A program made the translations under genes and the position numbers. The notes beneath the pieces were generated by a model. The model was not told where the DNA came from. It did not search any database and was given only the letters and a program-made list of their open reading frames with translations. Below, one piece after another: positions 1-8,685 of a stretch of 64,000 nucleotides of DNA; position 1 is the stretch's first letter, and each line of letters starts with the position of its first letter. This DNA is from RGIG3178 sp963674495 (GTDB taxonomy: Bacteria > Bacillota > Clostridia > Christensenellales > QAND01): positions 1,054,001-1,118,000 of the forward strand of contig CAXXLG010000002.1 in assembly GCA_963674495.2 (NCBI GenBank), written 5' to 3'.

Positions 1-2
1 AC

Positions 3-86
3 CTGCGCAGTCTGAATCTGTCTAACGCGGCTGCGGTGATGGTTTACGAAGCTTTACGACAACAAGATTTTCACGGCCTGACTTGA
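3..86 (+). CDS. trmL: tRNA (cytidine(34)-2'-O)-methyltransferase, C-terminal end (partial)
   Basis: Only the last 27 codons and the TGA stop lie in the window. They read LRSLNLSNAAAVMVYEALRQ and end in GLT. The SLNLSNA..VVYEALRQ pattern is the C-terminal knot motif 3 of SpoU/TrmH-type methyltransferases, best matching TrmL, which methylates the wobble 2'-O of some leucine tRNAs. The gene runs in from the left edge. The subfamily cannot be confirmed from so short a piece; another SpoU-type enzyme is the alternative. Confidence 0.7.
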   Translation: MRSLNLSNAAAVMVYEALRQQDFHGLT

Positions 87-153
87 TATGATCCATATTT
101 AAGATCTGAAAAACATACCCATAATTTCCACATATTGTTGGTTTTATACGCAT

Positions 154-192
154 TTAGTAAATATTTTACATGAACTTTACAAAGAGTTGACA
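154..192 (+). promoter_or_regulatory. PhoP-box-like direct repeats upstream of first Na/Pi cotransporter
   Basis: TTTACA at 165-170, TTTACA at 176-181 and TTGACA at 187-192 are spaced exactly 11 bp apart (5 bp between hexamers), with a weaker TTAGTA at 154-159 in the same phase. Firmicute PhoP binds TT(A/T)ACA-type hexamers separated by about 5 bp, so four phased repeats fit a Pho box. The downstream gene is a phosphate carrier with a PhoU-like tail, which supports the reading. No convincing -10 was found at the expected distance; a TATAAT at 251-256 is too far to use TTGACA as its -35. Confidence 0.5.
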
Positions 193-464
193 TAAGATCG
201 CTTGAACAACAGAAGCCGTTCCCGTAAAATTTGAACTTGTGAACGGTATATATAATGGTCTTTCAATGGCGATTCCATACAAAACAACAACCAATTATCA
301 GATGCAAAACAAACCATAAAAGAAACCATTCGTTCCATGGCGGTCAAATTGTTAATCAAGATCACCGGAAGATGCACCGGGATATGCCTCCTCTTGTTGT
401 GCGGGGAATCATCATTCGATCTGACGGACGTTCTATCATGAATTCATGAAAGTGGTGTAAGCCG

Positions 465-2093
465 ATGAGTGTGTTTGATCTGTTTACCGTGCTCGGCGGG
501 TTGGGACTGTTTTTGTTCGGAATGCATCTGATGGGAGAAGGCCTTCGATCCTCCGCCGGATCCAAACTGAAACTGATACTGGGGAAACTAACCACAAACC
601 GGTTTATGGGCGTCATTGTGGGTTTGGCGGTGACGATGATCATCCAATCATCGTCCGCAACGACGGTTATGCTGGTGGGATTCGTCAACGCAGGCGTGAT
701 GAACATATCTCAGGCGTTCGGCGTAATACTCGGCGCGAACATCGGTACCACGGTCACGGCACAGATCATTGCATTCAAGCTGTCAAGTTGGGCGCCGCTG
801 TTCATCATACTCGGCGTCATTCCCATGCTGTTTGCAAAAAAACGCTCCGTCCGGTGTATCGGCACCGTCGTTGCTGGTTTTGGCATTCTGTTTACCGGCA
901 TGAATATCATGGGTGGTGCGCTCAAGCCGCTCAAGGACGAAGTGTGGTTCGTCACCCTGATGACGCAATTCAAAAATCCGGTATTCGGCGTATTGTTGGG
1001 AACGCTGGCGACAACGATCATACAGTCCTCGTCGGCGACCATCGGCATCGTGCAGACCATGGCGGTTCAGGGGTTGATGGGGGCGGATGTGGCGTTTTAC
1101 ATAGTGCTGGGCTGCAACATCGGCACGTGCATCACGGCGCTGTTGGCAAGTATCGGAACCAACACAAACGCCAAGCGCACAGCCGGCGTACATGTTGCGT
1201 TCAACGTTATAAGTTCTCTAATATTCGTCGTTATATTGATGACGCTACCCTATGTGAAGTTTATTATGACGTTATCGCCCGGCGATATATCCCGGCAGAT
1301 TGCCAACTTCCATACGCTGTTCAACGTCATAGGAAGCCTATTGTTGTTGCCCTTTGGGAAACCCATTATCAAACTGGTTACCAAAATTGTTAAAGGTAAT
1401 CCCGAAGAGGATAACAGCATGCGCTTGCTGTATCTGGACGATCGGACGCTGGAAGCGCCCATGATCGCCATGGTACAGATGAAAAAGGAAGTTTCGCGTG
1501 TGGCGGACCGCGTGGGTACCAACGTGGACCGAGCGCTGGAAGGCTTCTTTGAACTGGACGAAATCAAAACAGCAAAGGTGCTCGAAGAACAGGAAGCGAT
1601 TAAATATTTGTGTACCGAAATCGTGGGGTATCTTGTCAAAATCCAGGCAATTCCTACCATTGATGACCATGACAAGCGCGAAGTCTTTATGATGCACGAT
1701 TTGATCACGGACTTAAAGCGGATTGCCGATCATGCGGAGAGTGTTGCGAGCTATGCGCAAGATCGGATCGACACCAAGCCGGAATTCTCTACCGAATCCA
1801 TCGAGGAGCTCAAGGAGATGGCGTTTAAGTGCAAAGAAGCTATGTATGCAGGCATTGAATCGGTCACATCCGGGGTTGAGGATGAGAGGGCCCGCGAACA
1901 GAGTATTGGATTCAACGAACAGGTCATCGCCATACAGAAAAAGCTCAGGGATAACCACATCGTAAGGCTGAATTGTGAACAATGCAATCCCAAAGCCGGT
2001 ATGATATTTACCGACATGGTAATCGATCTTGCCAGGATATCCGATCTGTCCGTGAACATTTCGGATATCAGCGTGGGAAGAACGACCGTTTAA
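465..2093 (+). CDS. Na+/phosphate cotransporter family protein with PhoU-like C-terminal domain
   Basis: A 542-residue membrane protein of the NptA/YjbB type (Na/Pi cotransporter II-related) that should import inorganic phosphate with sodium. The family signature QSSSA occurs twice, in MIIQSSSATTVMLV (about residue 60) and IIQSSSATIGIV (about residue 185), as expected for two inverted repeat halves. Hydrophobic segments fill the first ~340 residues; the last ~200 are helical and hydrophilic, with the RIADHAES motif of PhoU domains. ATG 465 begins right at the first membrane helix, which matches the paralogue next door. The two genes are close paralogues but are separated by a terminator and have separate Pho-box-like sites, so they are probably separate transcription units. 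Some relatives in this family instead balance phosphate by export. Confidence 0.9.
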   Translation: MSVFDLFTVLGGLGLFLFGMHLMGEGLRSSAGSKLKLILGKLTTNRFMGVIVGLAVTMIIQSSSATTVMLVGFVNAGVMNISQAFGVILGANIGTTVTAQIIAFKLSSWAPLFIILGVIPMLFAKKRSVRCIGTVVAGFGILFTGMNIMGGALKPLKDEVWFVTLMTQFKNPVFGVLLGTLATTIIQSSSATIGIVQTMAVQGLMGADVAFYIVLGCNIGTCITALLASIGTNTNAKRTAGVHVAFNVISSLIFVVILMTLPYVKFIMTLSPGDISRQIANFHTLFNVIGSLLLLPFGKPIIKLVTKIVKGNPEEDNSMRLLYLDDRTLEAPMIAMVQMKKEVSRVADRVGTNVDRALEGFFELDEIKTAKVLEEQEAIKYLCTEIVGYLVKIQAIPTIDDHDKREVFMMHDLITDLKRIADHAESVASYAQDRIDTKPEFSTESIEELKEMAFKCKEAMYAGIESVTSGVEDERAREQSIGFNEQVIAIQKKLRDNHIVRLNCEQCNPKAGMIFTDMVIDLARISDLSVNISDISVGRTTV

Positions 2094-2113
2094 CGGCCAG
2101 TTGATACGATTTC

Positions 2114-2143
2114 AAAAGGCGGAGATTTAATTCTCCGCCTTTT
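2114..2143 (+). terminator. Intrinsic terminator after first Na/Pi gene
   Basis: Stem AAAAGGCGGAGA (2114-2125) pairs with TCTCCGCCTTTT (2132-2143) around a 6-base loop, with A and T runs on either side, so it may act in both directions. It lies 20 bp after the stop codon. Confidence 0.85.
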
Positions 2144-2311
2144 GCGTTAACGTACATTAACGGGTCCAATCAAAATACGGCCGATGCATAATTCCAACGG
2201 TGTATCGTAACCAATACAAAGTCCGGACACCGGACGCATTGCGCGCCTTTGGACGGGAAGGACCTGTTTACGCAAAAAATGTATACAAAGAACCGGTTAA
2301 GCGTATTGAAC

Positions 2312-2328
2312 TTTACAATTTCTTTACA
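2312..2328 (+). promoter_or_regulatory. PhoP-box-like direct repeat upstream of second Na/Pi cotransporter
   Basis: TTTACA (2312-2317) and TTTACA (2323-2328) are separated by 5 bp, the same hexamer and the same 11-bp phase as found before the paralogous gene at 465. It sits 80 bp upstream of the chosen ATG. Only two clear repeats are present here. Confidence 0.45.
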
Positions 2329-2407
2329 AGCGCAAAATGAAATCTTGAATATTGCGAGAAGTTATCGTAGGATACAGATAGATGAAAGATTTTATGGGGG
2401 AACGGAT

Positions 2408-4039
2408 ATGACGCTATTTGGTGTGTTTGGGCTGCTCGGAGGATTGGGCCTCTTTCTCTATGGTATGGATTTGATGGGAAAGGGATTGGAATCCGCGGCG
2501 GGCACAAAGCTCAAACGGGTGTTGGAAAAACTAACCAGCAACCGTATGATGGGTGTACTGGTTGGTACCGTGGTCACCATGATCATACAGAGCAGTTCGG
2601 CAACAACGGTCATGCTGGTCGGGTTCGTCAATGCGGGGTTGATGACGCTTTCCCAGGCATTCGGCGTGATGCTGGGCGCAAACATCGGCACCACCATCAC
2701 CGCACAAATTATCGCTTTCAAACTTTCGAATTGGGCACCACTGTTCATTATTCTGGGCGTGTTGCCCTTATTGTTTTTAAAGAAGCGTAGCTTCCGAAGC
2801 CTAGGGACAATCATCGCAGGATTCGGCATCCTGTTCTTGGGCATGACCATGATGAGCGATGCCATGAAGCCCTTGCGCGACAGCGTATGGTTCATTAGCA
2901 TGATGACGAAGTTTGAGAACCCGCTATACGGCGTTATGATTGGTACGCTGTTCACTAGCATCATCCAGAGCAGTTCGGCTTCGGTGGGCATCGTGCAGAC
3001 GTTGGCGGCCCAGGGGTTGGTCGGATTGCATGGCGGGCTTTACATCGTGTTGGGCTGCAACATTGGCACCTGTGCCACCGCGCTTATCTCCAGCATAGGA
3101 ACCAACACCATGGCGCGGCGCACGGCGATGATGCATTTGATCAATAAATCGATTGGTGTCATTGTATTTACCATCCTTGTGTGTTCCTTTCCCATCGCGG
3201 ATATCATAGCCGATTGGAGTCCGGCTGATCCATCCCGGCAGATCGCAAACTTCCATACAGTGTTCAATATATTGAATACGGTGTTGTTGTTTCCCTTTGG
3301 CAACCTGTGCGTAAAGGCTGCGATGAAACTTGTCAAAGGGAACGAACAGGAGATGTCGGATAGCGCGTTGTTGTATGTGGACGAGCATATTCTCTCAACG
3401 CCCGCCATTGCTCTGACGCAGATGCAAAAGGAAGTGGGACGTCTGGCGGACAAAGCGAGCCAAAACGTGAAGATATCACTGCGGAGTTTCTATGAACGAA
3501 ACGAGGATCTTGCGCAGAAAGTGATTGACAACGAACGCATCATCAATACGCTGTCCGCAGAAATATTGACCTATCTGGTGCGTATACAGAGCGTGGAGGA
3601 GATACCGGAAGATGACAGGGCGCAGATATTTGAATTGCATGAAGCGGTCAGCAACATTGAACGGATTTCCGACCATGCGGAAAACATCGCGGAGTATGCA
3701 CAGGAGAGAATCATCAATGGAACGCCCTTTTCACCGGAGGCTATAGAGGAGCTTACTACGCTGGCGGTGTATGCCCAACAGGCGCTTGAACATGGCATCA
3801 ACGTAGTCAAGGGGATCAACGATGCCGATGAGGAGGCACTGGCCTGCACCCAGATAGAGTATCAGGTGAACAAAATGGTTGTAAAGATGCGCGAAGGGCA
3901 TATCCTGCGTTTGCACAGGGGACAATGCGAACCGCGTGCAGCCCTTATTTACAACGATTTGACTACGAACCTGGAACGGATTTCCGACCATGCATGCAAT
4001 CTGGCAGGCATTGAGGATGAAAGCAAGGCAACCGAATAA
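2408..4039 (+). CDS. Na+/phosphate cotransporter family protein with PhoU-like C-terminal domain (paralogue)
   Basis: A 543-residue paralogue of the preceding gene with the same plan: membrane part carrying MIIQSSSATTVMLV and IIQSSSASVGIV, then a PhoU-like helical tail with two ERISDHAEN/ERISDHACN motifs. The reading frame stays open back to 2249, but ATG 2408 is preferred because GGGGGA (2396-2401) lies 6 bp before it, because the protein then aligns end to end with the 542-residue paralogue, and because the Pho-box-like repeats would otherwise lie inside the gene. The pair probably arose by tandem duplication; they may differ in affinity or regulation. Confidence 0.9.
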   Translation: MTLFGVFGLLGGLGLFLYGMDLMGKGLESAAGTKLKRVLEKLTSNRMMGVLVGTVVTMIIQSSSATTVMLVGFVNAGLMTLSQAFGVMLGANIGTTITAQIIAFKLSNWAPLFIILGVLPLLFLKKRSFRSLGTIIAGFGILFLGMTMMSDAMKPLRDSVWFISMMTKFENPLYGVMIGTLFTSIIQSSSASVGIVQTLAAQGLVGLHGGLYIVLGCNIGTCATALISSIGTNTMARRTAMMHLINKSIGVIVFTILVCSFPIADIIADWSPADPSRQIANFHTVFNILNTVLLFPFGNLCVKAAMKLVKGNEQEMSDSALLYVDEHILSTPAIALTQMQKEVGRLADKASQNVKISLRSFYERNEDLAQKVIDNERIINTLSAEILTYLVRIQSVEEIPEDDRAQIFELHEAVSNIERISDHAENIAEYAQERIINGTPFSPEAIEELTTLAVYAQQALEHGINVVKGINDADEEALACTQIEYQVNKMVVKMREGHILRLHRGQCEPRAALIYNDLTTNLERISDHACNLAGIEDESKATE

Positions 4040-4059
4040 CGGTAAGAGCATTCATGTTT

Positions 4060-4087
4060 GGCCGCAGGAGTCTGCGGCCTTTTTTAT
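4060..4087 (+). terminator. Intrinsic terminator after second Na/Pi gene
   Basis: GGCCGCAG (4060-4067) pairs with CTGCGGCC (4072-4079) across a GAGT loop, followed by an unbroken run of T. The convergent minus-strand gene ends 10 bp further on. Confidence 0.9.
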
Positions 4088-4096
4088 TTCCATACT

Positions 4097-4966
4097 TTAG
4101 TTCGCGTATTTTTCTGTAGTGTGTACCGTAACGGACACGCCGTCGCAAACCAGCGTTATGTCACCGTGTCGATCCGTTCGGTACAGCGCATTCGAATAGC
4201 TTTCGATGGTGGCAAGCGTCTGCCTGTGTTCCGCGGGATCGCTGGAATGATCGGGTATATCCATGCTGACCATCGAGATATCCGGCGTCACCGCCCGCAA
4301 AAATGCGATGGATGTGCTGTTGAGCGCATGATGGCCGACCTTGAGAACATCCGCATCGATATCGGTGCGGCATGTATTGAGCAACAAGGCTTCCGCCGTC
4401 CACTGCGCGTCTCCCATAAACAGGAATACGGTATCTAAGTACTGCATGCGCAACACGGCGCTGGCATCGTTGAGATCCGGCGTATCAATGCTGATCGGAC
4501 CTATATACCGGCAGGAAGCGTTGCCCAATTCAAATGCAGCGCCAGCCTTGACAGAACGCACCATGATATCATGGGTATCCAAATAATCCTGAAGCTCACG
4601 ATAGGTTTCTGTATCATGATACCGGTCGATCTGGTGCACTTCGCCTACCTCGTAGTTTTCCAAAACCCAAACGGCGTTGCCGATATGATCATTGTGCGGA
4701 TGTGTTAATACCAGCACATCCAGTTTTTTAATGTCGGCTTTTTCCATGGCGGCTTTAATATCGCTCTTGTGCTCAGGACGGCCCGTATCGATCATCATGG
4801 AAAAACCGTTAGGTTCGGTGATCAATATGCAATCCCCGTCCTCCACGTCAATGAGCGTAACGCATAGATGCGTTGAACGGTTAATCCGTGAATCCGCACA
4901 TCCAACGGCGCACAGACACAGCAACAAACCCAACAAGAGAGCAAACAGACGCTTATGACGCAACAT
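4097..4966 (-). CDS. Metallo-beta-lactamase-fold lipoprotein (ComEC C-terminal-like)
   Basis: A 289-residue secreted hydrolase-fold protein. The start at 4966 is chosen because GGAGGCGG precedes it by 6 bp and because it gives a lipoprotein signal peptide MLRHKRLFALLLG... ending in the lipobox AVGC; the longer open frame to 5308 has no such logic. The core shows DVEDGDCILI, a dinuclear-metal site motif THPHNDHIGN (HxHxDH), a GDAQW motif and KVGHHALNSTS, the pattern of the ComEC/Rec2 C-terminal beta-lactamase domain. Free-standing versions are common in Clostridia; some are nucleases or phosphodiesterases. Substrate unknown. It is monocistronic and faces the phosphate genes. Confidence 0.85.
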   Translation of the reverse strand: MLRHKRLFALLLGLLLCLCAVGCADSRINRSTHLCVTLIDVEDGDCILITEPNGFSMMIDTGRPEHKSDIKAAMEKADIKKLDVLVLTHPHNDHIGNAVWVLENYEVGEVHQIDRYHDTETYRELQDYLDTHDIMVRSVKAGAAFELGNASCRYIGPISIDTPDLNDASAVLRMQYLDTVFLFMGDAQWTAEALLLNTCRTDIDADVLKVGHHALNSTSIAFLRAVTPDISMVSMDIPDHSSDPAEHRQTLATIESYSNALYRTDRHGDITLVCDGVSVTVHTTEKYAN

Positions 4967-5039
4967 TAAACCGCCTCCATAGTGATATTGTAATGCACAA
5001 CGCTCTTTTTTCCAACAAAAACAATCATCCGGTAAACGC

Positions 5040-5068
5040 TTGCAAACGCGATGGCGATTCTGTACAAT
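5040..5068 (+). promoter_or_regulatory. Promoter of the CopZ-like gene
   Basis: TTGCAA (5040-5045), a 17-bp spacer and TACAAT (5063-5068), 64 bp upstream of the ATG. It is oriented away from the divergent lipoprotein gene. Confidence 0.65.
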
Positions 5069-5132
5069 AAAACAAAAACAAGCCCGACAGTTTATAAGCA
5101 TGTGAATCGGATGATCGGGTATGGAGGAAAAA

Positions 5133-5339
5133 ATGGAAACCATTGTACTGAAAGTGAATGGAATGAGTTGCGAACATTGCGCCAAAGCGATCCGTCGCGC
5201 CTTAAGCGTCTTTGAAGGATACGAACACTCAAAAGTGGATATTGATGCGGGCACGGTGGAGATCGAATATGATGCGCCGGCGTCGGTATCGGGTTTTATA
5301 GCCGCCATCGAAGCCGAGGGATATACCGTCGAACAATAG
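5133..5339 (+). CDS. Heavy-metal-associated domain protein (CopZ-like copper chaperone)
   Basis: A 68-residue single HMA domain (ferredoxin-like beta-alpha-beta-beta-alpha-beta) with the metal-binding loop GMSCEHC at residues 10-16, ending EAEGYTVEQ. Such proteins carry Cu(I) to a P-type ATPase or repressor. ATG 5133 is chosen over the in-frame ATG 5121, because GGAGG (5123-5127) overlaps the earlier codon and stands 5 bp before the later one. No copper ATPase or CsoR-type regulator lies nearby, so the partner is elsewhere. Confidence 0.88.
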   Translation: METIVLKVNGMSCEHCAKAIRRALSVFEGYEHSKVDIDAGTVEIEYDAPASVSGFIAAIEAEGYTVEQ

Positions 5340-5351
5340 GACGTAAATAAG

Positions 5352-5378
5352 AAAGCCCCCGTTATGGGGGCTTTTTGT
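5352..5378 (+). terminator. Intrinsic terminator after CopZ-like gene
   Basis: AAAGCCCCC (5352-5360) pairs with GGGGGCTTT (5366-5374) across GTTAT, and a T run follows. Confidence 0.92.
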
Positions 5379-5448
5379 TTGCCTTAAACCGGTGTATACG
5401 TCGTGCGTATGGTATGATAAAACCATAAGCAGGAAGGGGGAACTGGGG

Positions 5449-7014
5449 ATGGACAATCGAAAAACCGCGGATTTATTCAACGATGTGATGGGACCCGTGA
5501 TGTGTGGGCCGTCCTCTTCACACACGGCGGGGCCGAGCCGCATCGGGCGGTTGGCGCACGATCTATGCAATGGACGAGTTAAAAAAGCGGTTGTGGAGTT
5601 TTCAAAAAAGGGTTCGTATTCCTATGCGTATAAAGGCGATGGGGCGGACAAGGCGCTGGCATCGGGGCTGATGGGTTTTGATACGGATTATGAACAAATG
5701 TTTTATGCCCTGGATCTTGCCAAACAGCGGGGGCTGGACCTCTCGTTCCTATTGACTGACGATACCATCCCGCACGTCAATACCATACTGTTGCGGCTGT
5801 ATGTGGATCAGAACCGGACGATTGTGACCCGCATGATCTCCATGGGTGGCGGCAGCGTGATGGTTGAGAGCATCGATGGGTTGCCGCTTCAATTGTTCGG
5901 AGGACGATGCGAGACGGTGGTGTATGGTGGTGAACAGGATCAGAAAGCTGTGCAGGCGCTCTTGGGCGTGGAGCCCGTTGCAAAGAACGACAAGTTGTGT
6001 GTGTTCAGTACCGAATCAATGGTGGACCTTAAAGCCGTACAGGCGACAGAGGGTGTTTTATACGCCGCTACGCTTACACCCGTCGTGCCCTGCGTGAACC
6101 GTGACGATGCGAAAACACCGTTTTTGACCGCTGCACAGATGAAGGATTGGTTGGCGGAGAATCCGATGGGATTGGCGGATGCGGCAATCGCGTACCAGAG
6201 GGGCGTGAGCGGTTGGGACGCAAAGCGCATAAGAGATTGGGCACTTTTTCTTTTGGGTAAAATGGAACAATCTATTCAAACCGGCCTTGCCTGCGACGGT
6301 CGCGGCTTCTATTGTCTCCAGCCCACATCGGCAAGCCTGGAGAAAAAAAGAGCCGACGGGATATTTTTGAATACCGGTATATTGAACCATGCCACGGTGA
6401 TGGCGACGGCCGTGATGGAGTCCAACATGTCCATGAATACGGTCGTTGCGGCACCGACCGGTGGCAGTGCGGGGGTAGTCCCCGGCGTGCTGTTTGCCAT
6501 GCAAAAGGCAGGCTATACGCGTGACCAGATGGCCGGAGGCTTGCTTGCGGGTGCTGTTGTCGGCGCGTTTATCTACAATCAGGCAACGTTCACCGCTTCC
6601 GTGGCCGGCTGCGCGGTGGAGATCGGTGCGGCCAGTTCCATGGCCGCAGCCGCGGCTGCGTACATGATGGGCGCGGATGTGGATACATGTTTGAAGGCAG
6701 CCGGGTTGGCGCTGGGCAATTTGACCGGCCTTGCGTGCGACCATCTGGCCTCAGGCGTGGAAGTGCCGTGTATTCAGCGCAACGCGATGGGCAGCGCCAA
6801 CGCCGTTATCTGCGCCAACATGGCGATGGGCGGCATGGAGCCGTACCTGCCCTATGATGAGGCCATCGGGGCGATGTATGAGTTCGGCAAAGGTTGCGTC
6901 GATGCGATACGGGCGTGTGGCAAGGCGGCATGTGCGGGCGCAGCGGGTACGCCGACAGGCTTACGGGTGAAGCGCGAATATAAGACGCAATCCGATGGCG
7001 ATTCGCGGGAATAA
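5449..7014 (+). CDS. L-serine ammonia-lyase (L-serine dehydratase), iron-sulfur type, single chain
   Basis: Deaminates L-serine to pyruvate and ammonia in the cytosol using a labile 4Fe-4S cluster. The 521-residue chain fuses the beta part (residues ~10-200, with MCGPSSSHTAGPSRIG near the start) to the alpha part (from ~residue 250, with APTGGSAGVVPG, AGCAVEIGAASSMAAAA and CDHLASGVEVPC, whose cysteines are candidates for the cluster). Clostridial enzymes are often two subunits, so the fused form is worth noting. Start at ATG 5449 follows GGAAGGGGGAA; the frame is open 19 codons further upstream but without a ribosome site. A TATGAT -10 candidate lies at 5413. The dead rpiA follows closely. 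Confidence 0.92.
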   Translation: MDNRKTADLFNDVMGPVMCGPSSSHTAGPSRIGRLAHDLCNGRVKKAVVEFSKKGSYSYAYKGDGADKALASGLMGFDTDYEQMFYALDLAKQRGLDLSFLLTDDTIPHVNTILLRLYVDQNRTIVTRMISMGGGSVMVESIDGLPLQLFGGRCETVVYGGEQDQKAVQALLGVEPVAKNDKLCVFSTESMVDLKAVQATEGVLYAATLTPVVPCVNRDDAKTPFLTAAQMKDWLAENPMGLADAAIAYQRGVSGWDAKRIRDWALFLLGKMEQSIQTGLACDGRGFYCLQPTSASLEKKRADGIFLNTGILNHATVMATAVMESNMSMNTVVAAPTGGSAGVVPGVLFAMQKAGYTRDQMAGGLLAGAVVGAFIYNQATFTASVAGCAVEIGAASSMAAAAAAYMMGADVDTCLKAAGLALGNLTGLACDHLASGVEVPCIQRNAMGSANAVICANMAMGGMEPYLPYDEAIGAMYEFGKGCVDAIRACGKAACAGAAGTPTGLRVKREYKTQSDGDSRE

Positions 7015-7071
7015 AAGCCTTTATAGAAAAAGATGGCTTTCAGAAACCGATGGTTCCGGATGGAGGTTATT

Positions 7072-7762
7072 TTGGAAGAAAAGAGAATGGCGGGGATCAA
7101 GGCTGTGGAATACATACAAAACAACATGGTTGTGGATCTGGGCACTGGTTCAAATGCGTTTTTATATGATTAAAAGAGCCGGAGAATTGACGCAGCGTGG
7201 CATGAACATCAAGGCCGTTGCCACATCCGAAATCACGGCAAAGCTTGCAATGCAATTTGGCATTCCGCTTGTGTCGATCGACGAAGTGGACCATATTGAC
7301 CTCGACATAGAGGGAGCAGATGAAATCGACGGGTCTTTAAACGCCATTAAGGGCGTAGGCGGCGCGCTTTAAAGGGAAAAGATCGCAGCTAACTTGGCCC
7401 GTGAAGTGATCCGGATCATGGATTCGAGCAAATTGGTCAAAGCCGTTGGGAACTTTCCGCTTCCCATTGAAATTCTTTTCTACGGATACCGCCATACGAT
7501 GCAAAAATTGGAGGCACAAAGGTTCAAGCCCGTGCTAAGAATGAACGGCGGCGTTCCATTTGTTACGTACAATCAGAACTACATTGTAGACTTTTATATG
7601 GGACAAGGTTTCGATATATGGGATACAGTCAAAGAATTAGGCTCCATAACCGGCGTACTTGAAAACGGTCTGTTTTTAAATACTTGTGACAGGATTATCG
7701 TGGGAGGGAACGGCACCTTCGAGATAGTGGAAAATACTCGTAGAGCTCAGGTTAATCGTTAA
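7072..7762 (+). pseudogene. rpiA: Ribose-5-phosphate isomerase A, broken by a frameshift and a stop
   Basis: Three reading-frame pieces together rebuild RpiA, which interconverts ribose-5-P and ribulose-5-P. Piece 1 starts at TTG 7072 (GGAGG 5 bp before) and reads to VVDLGTGSNAF. An extra T in the run at 7159-7163 shifts the frame; piece 2 continues YMIKRAGELTQRG.. to the IEGADEIDGSLNAIKGVGGAL active-site region. A TAA at 7370-7372 then replaces a leucine codon before REKIAANLARE. Piece 3 runs to the stop at 7762 with GFDIWDTVKELGSITGVLENGLF. The C-terminal GVLENGLF motif is normal. Two independent lesions argue for true decay rather than one sequencing error. A second, working pentose isomerase must exist elsewhere if the pathway runs. 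Confidence 0.88.
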
Positions 7763-7827
7763 ATTTCTTTGGGTCTAATAACCCATGGACAATGACAAAG
7801 ATGACGGTTATGGTGGACATTATGCCG

Positions 7828-8271
7828 TCATTCTCTTGGATACGGAACAACCCGCTCCATCGCCCAGTCGGGATGCTCCAACGCTTTAAAGCCCAACTTC
7901 TGATAAAAACTTTGCGCATCTGCTGTCAGCAACAACCAACGGTGCTGCTCGCGCAGCATCGGGCTTTCCATGATGGATTGGATCATCCACTGTCCGATAC
8001 CGCGGCCGCGAAGCGGCTCAATCACGATGACATCCTCGAGATATGCAATGGTGACAAAGTCGGTGACCACTCTGGCGCAGCCCACAAGATTGCCGTTTTG
8101 AAGAAGCACATAGGTCAATGAGTTTTCAATGGCGATGCGCGTGGTACGGCGGCTGCGCTTGGGTCCCCAATACTGTTTATAGATCAGATTGCACATAGCT
8201 TCTGCATCGATCAATGCTTGATCGCATGTCAACAGCAAATCGTCGCGTGTAACGGAATAGGCTTTGTTCAT
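7828..8271 (-). CDS. GNAT-family N-acetyltransferase
   Basis: A 147-residue single GNAT domain. It shows the acetyl-CoA motif A as EPLRGRGIGQWMIQSIM (V/I-x-x-x-x-R-G-x-G-I/A) near residue 85-100, preceded by YLEDVIVI, and motif B YQKLGFKALE near the C-terminus. This layout resembles the small YitI/Eis-less acetyltransferases that modify small molecules or amino groups; substrate unknown. A strong site, AAGGAGG, lies 8 bp before the ATG at 8271. It is convergent with the rpiA relic. Confidence 0.87.
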   Translation of the reverse strand: MNKAYSVTRDDLLLTCDQALIDAEAMCNLIYKQYWGPKRSRRTTRIAIENSLTYVLLQNGNLVGCARVVTDFVTIAYLEDVIVIEPLRGRGIGQWMIQSIMESPMLREQHRWLLLTADAQSFYQKLGFKALEHPDWAMERVVPYPRE

Positions 8272-8685
8272 AGGGAGCCTCCTTATTAAAAATCAACCAT
8301 TTCATTATAGCATTATAGGTCTTACCATACTTGAATATATAGACAATGCATTGAGCTAATCTTCAATAGGCCCAATCTTTTATTATTTCAAGGTTAGAGC
8401 AAAATTAGCACGGAATTTGTGAAGTCCGTGCTATCTCTTTATACATATACAGAAAATGAAAATAAAACAAAAAAGCATTTAATTATAATTCAAGTAGAAA
8501 GTATATTCATACATTTAGAGAGGTATTATTCTTTGCAAAACATATCTTGCCATCTGTTTCAAAACTGTTGCAATCGCATATAAGTATTGAAATAAGTACA
8601 GTTGATACATATGATAGAACGCGACTGGCACAAAATGGCATTCGAATGTACCGAATCGGTATGCCGAGACAAAGGGGTGTAAGCG
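8272..8685. other. AT-rich intergenic stretch
   Basis: About 410 bases with no supportable gene. The only structure seen is an inverted repeat, AGCACGGA (8407-8414) and TCCGTGCT (8425-8432), with a 10-base loop followed by a mildly T-rich sequence; it could be a terminator relic. The right end carries the ribosome site of the next gene. Confidence 0.5.

Noticed and set aside
2249..2407. 53 extra N-terminal residues for the second Na/Pi carrier
   Set aside because: No ribosome site, no match to the paralogue, and it covers the Pho-box-like repeats.
4888..5070. Short plus-strand open frame over the lipoprotein gene start
   Set aside because: It is antisense to a clear signal peptide and covers the CopZ promoter.
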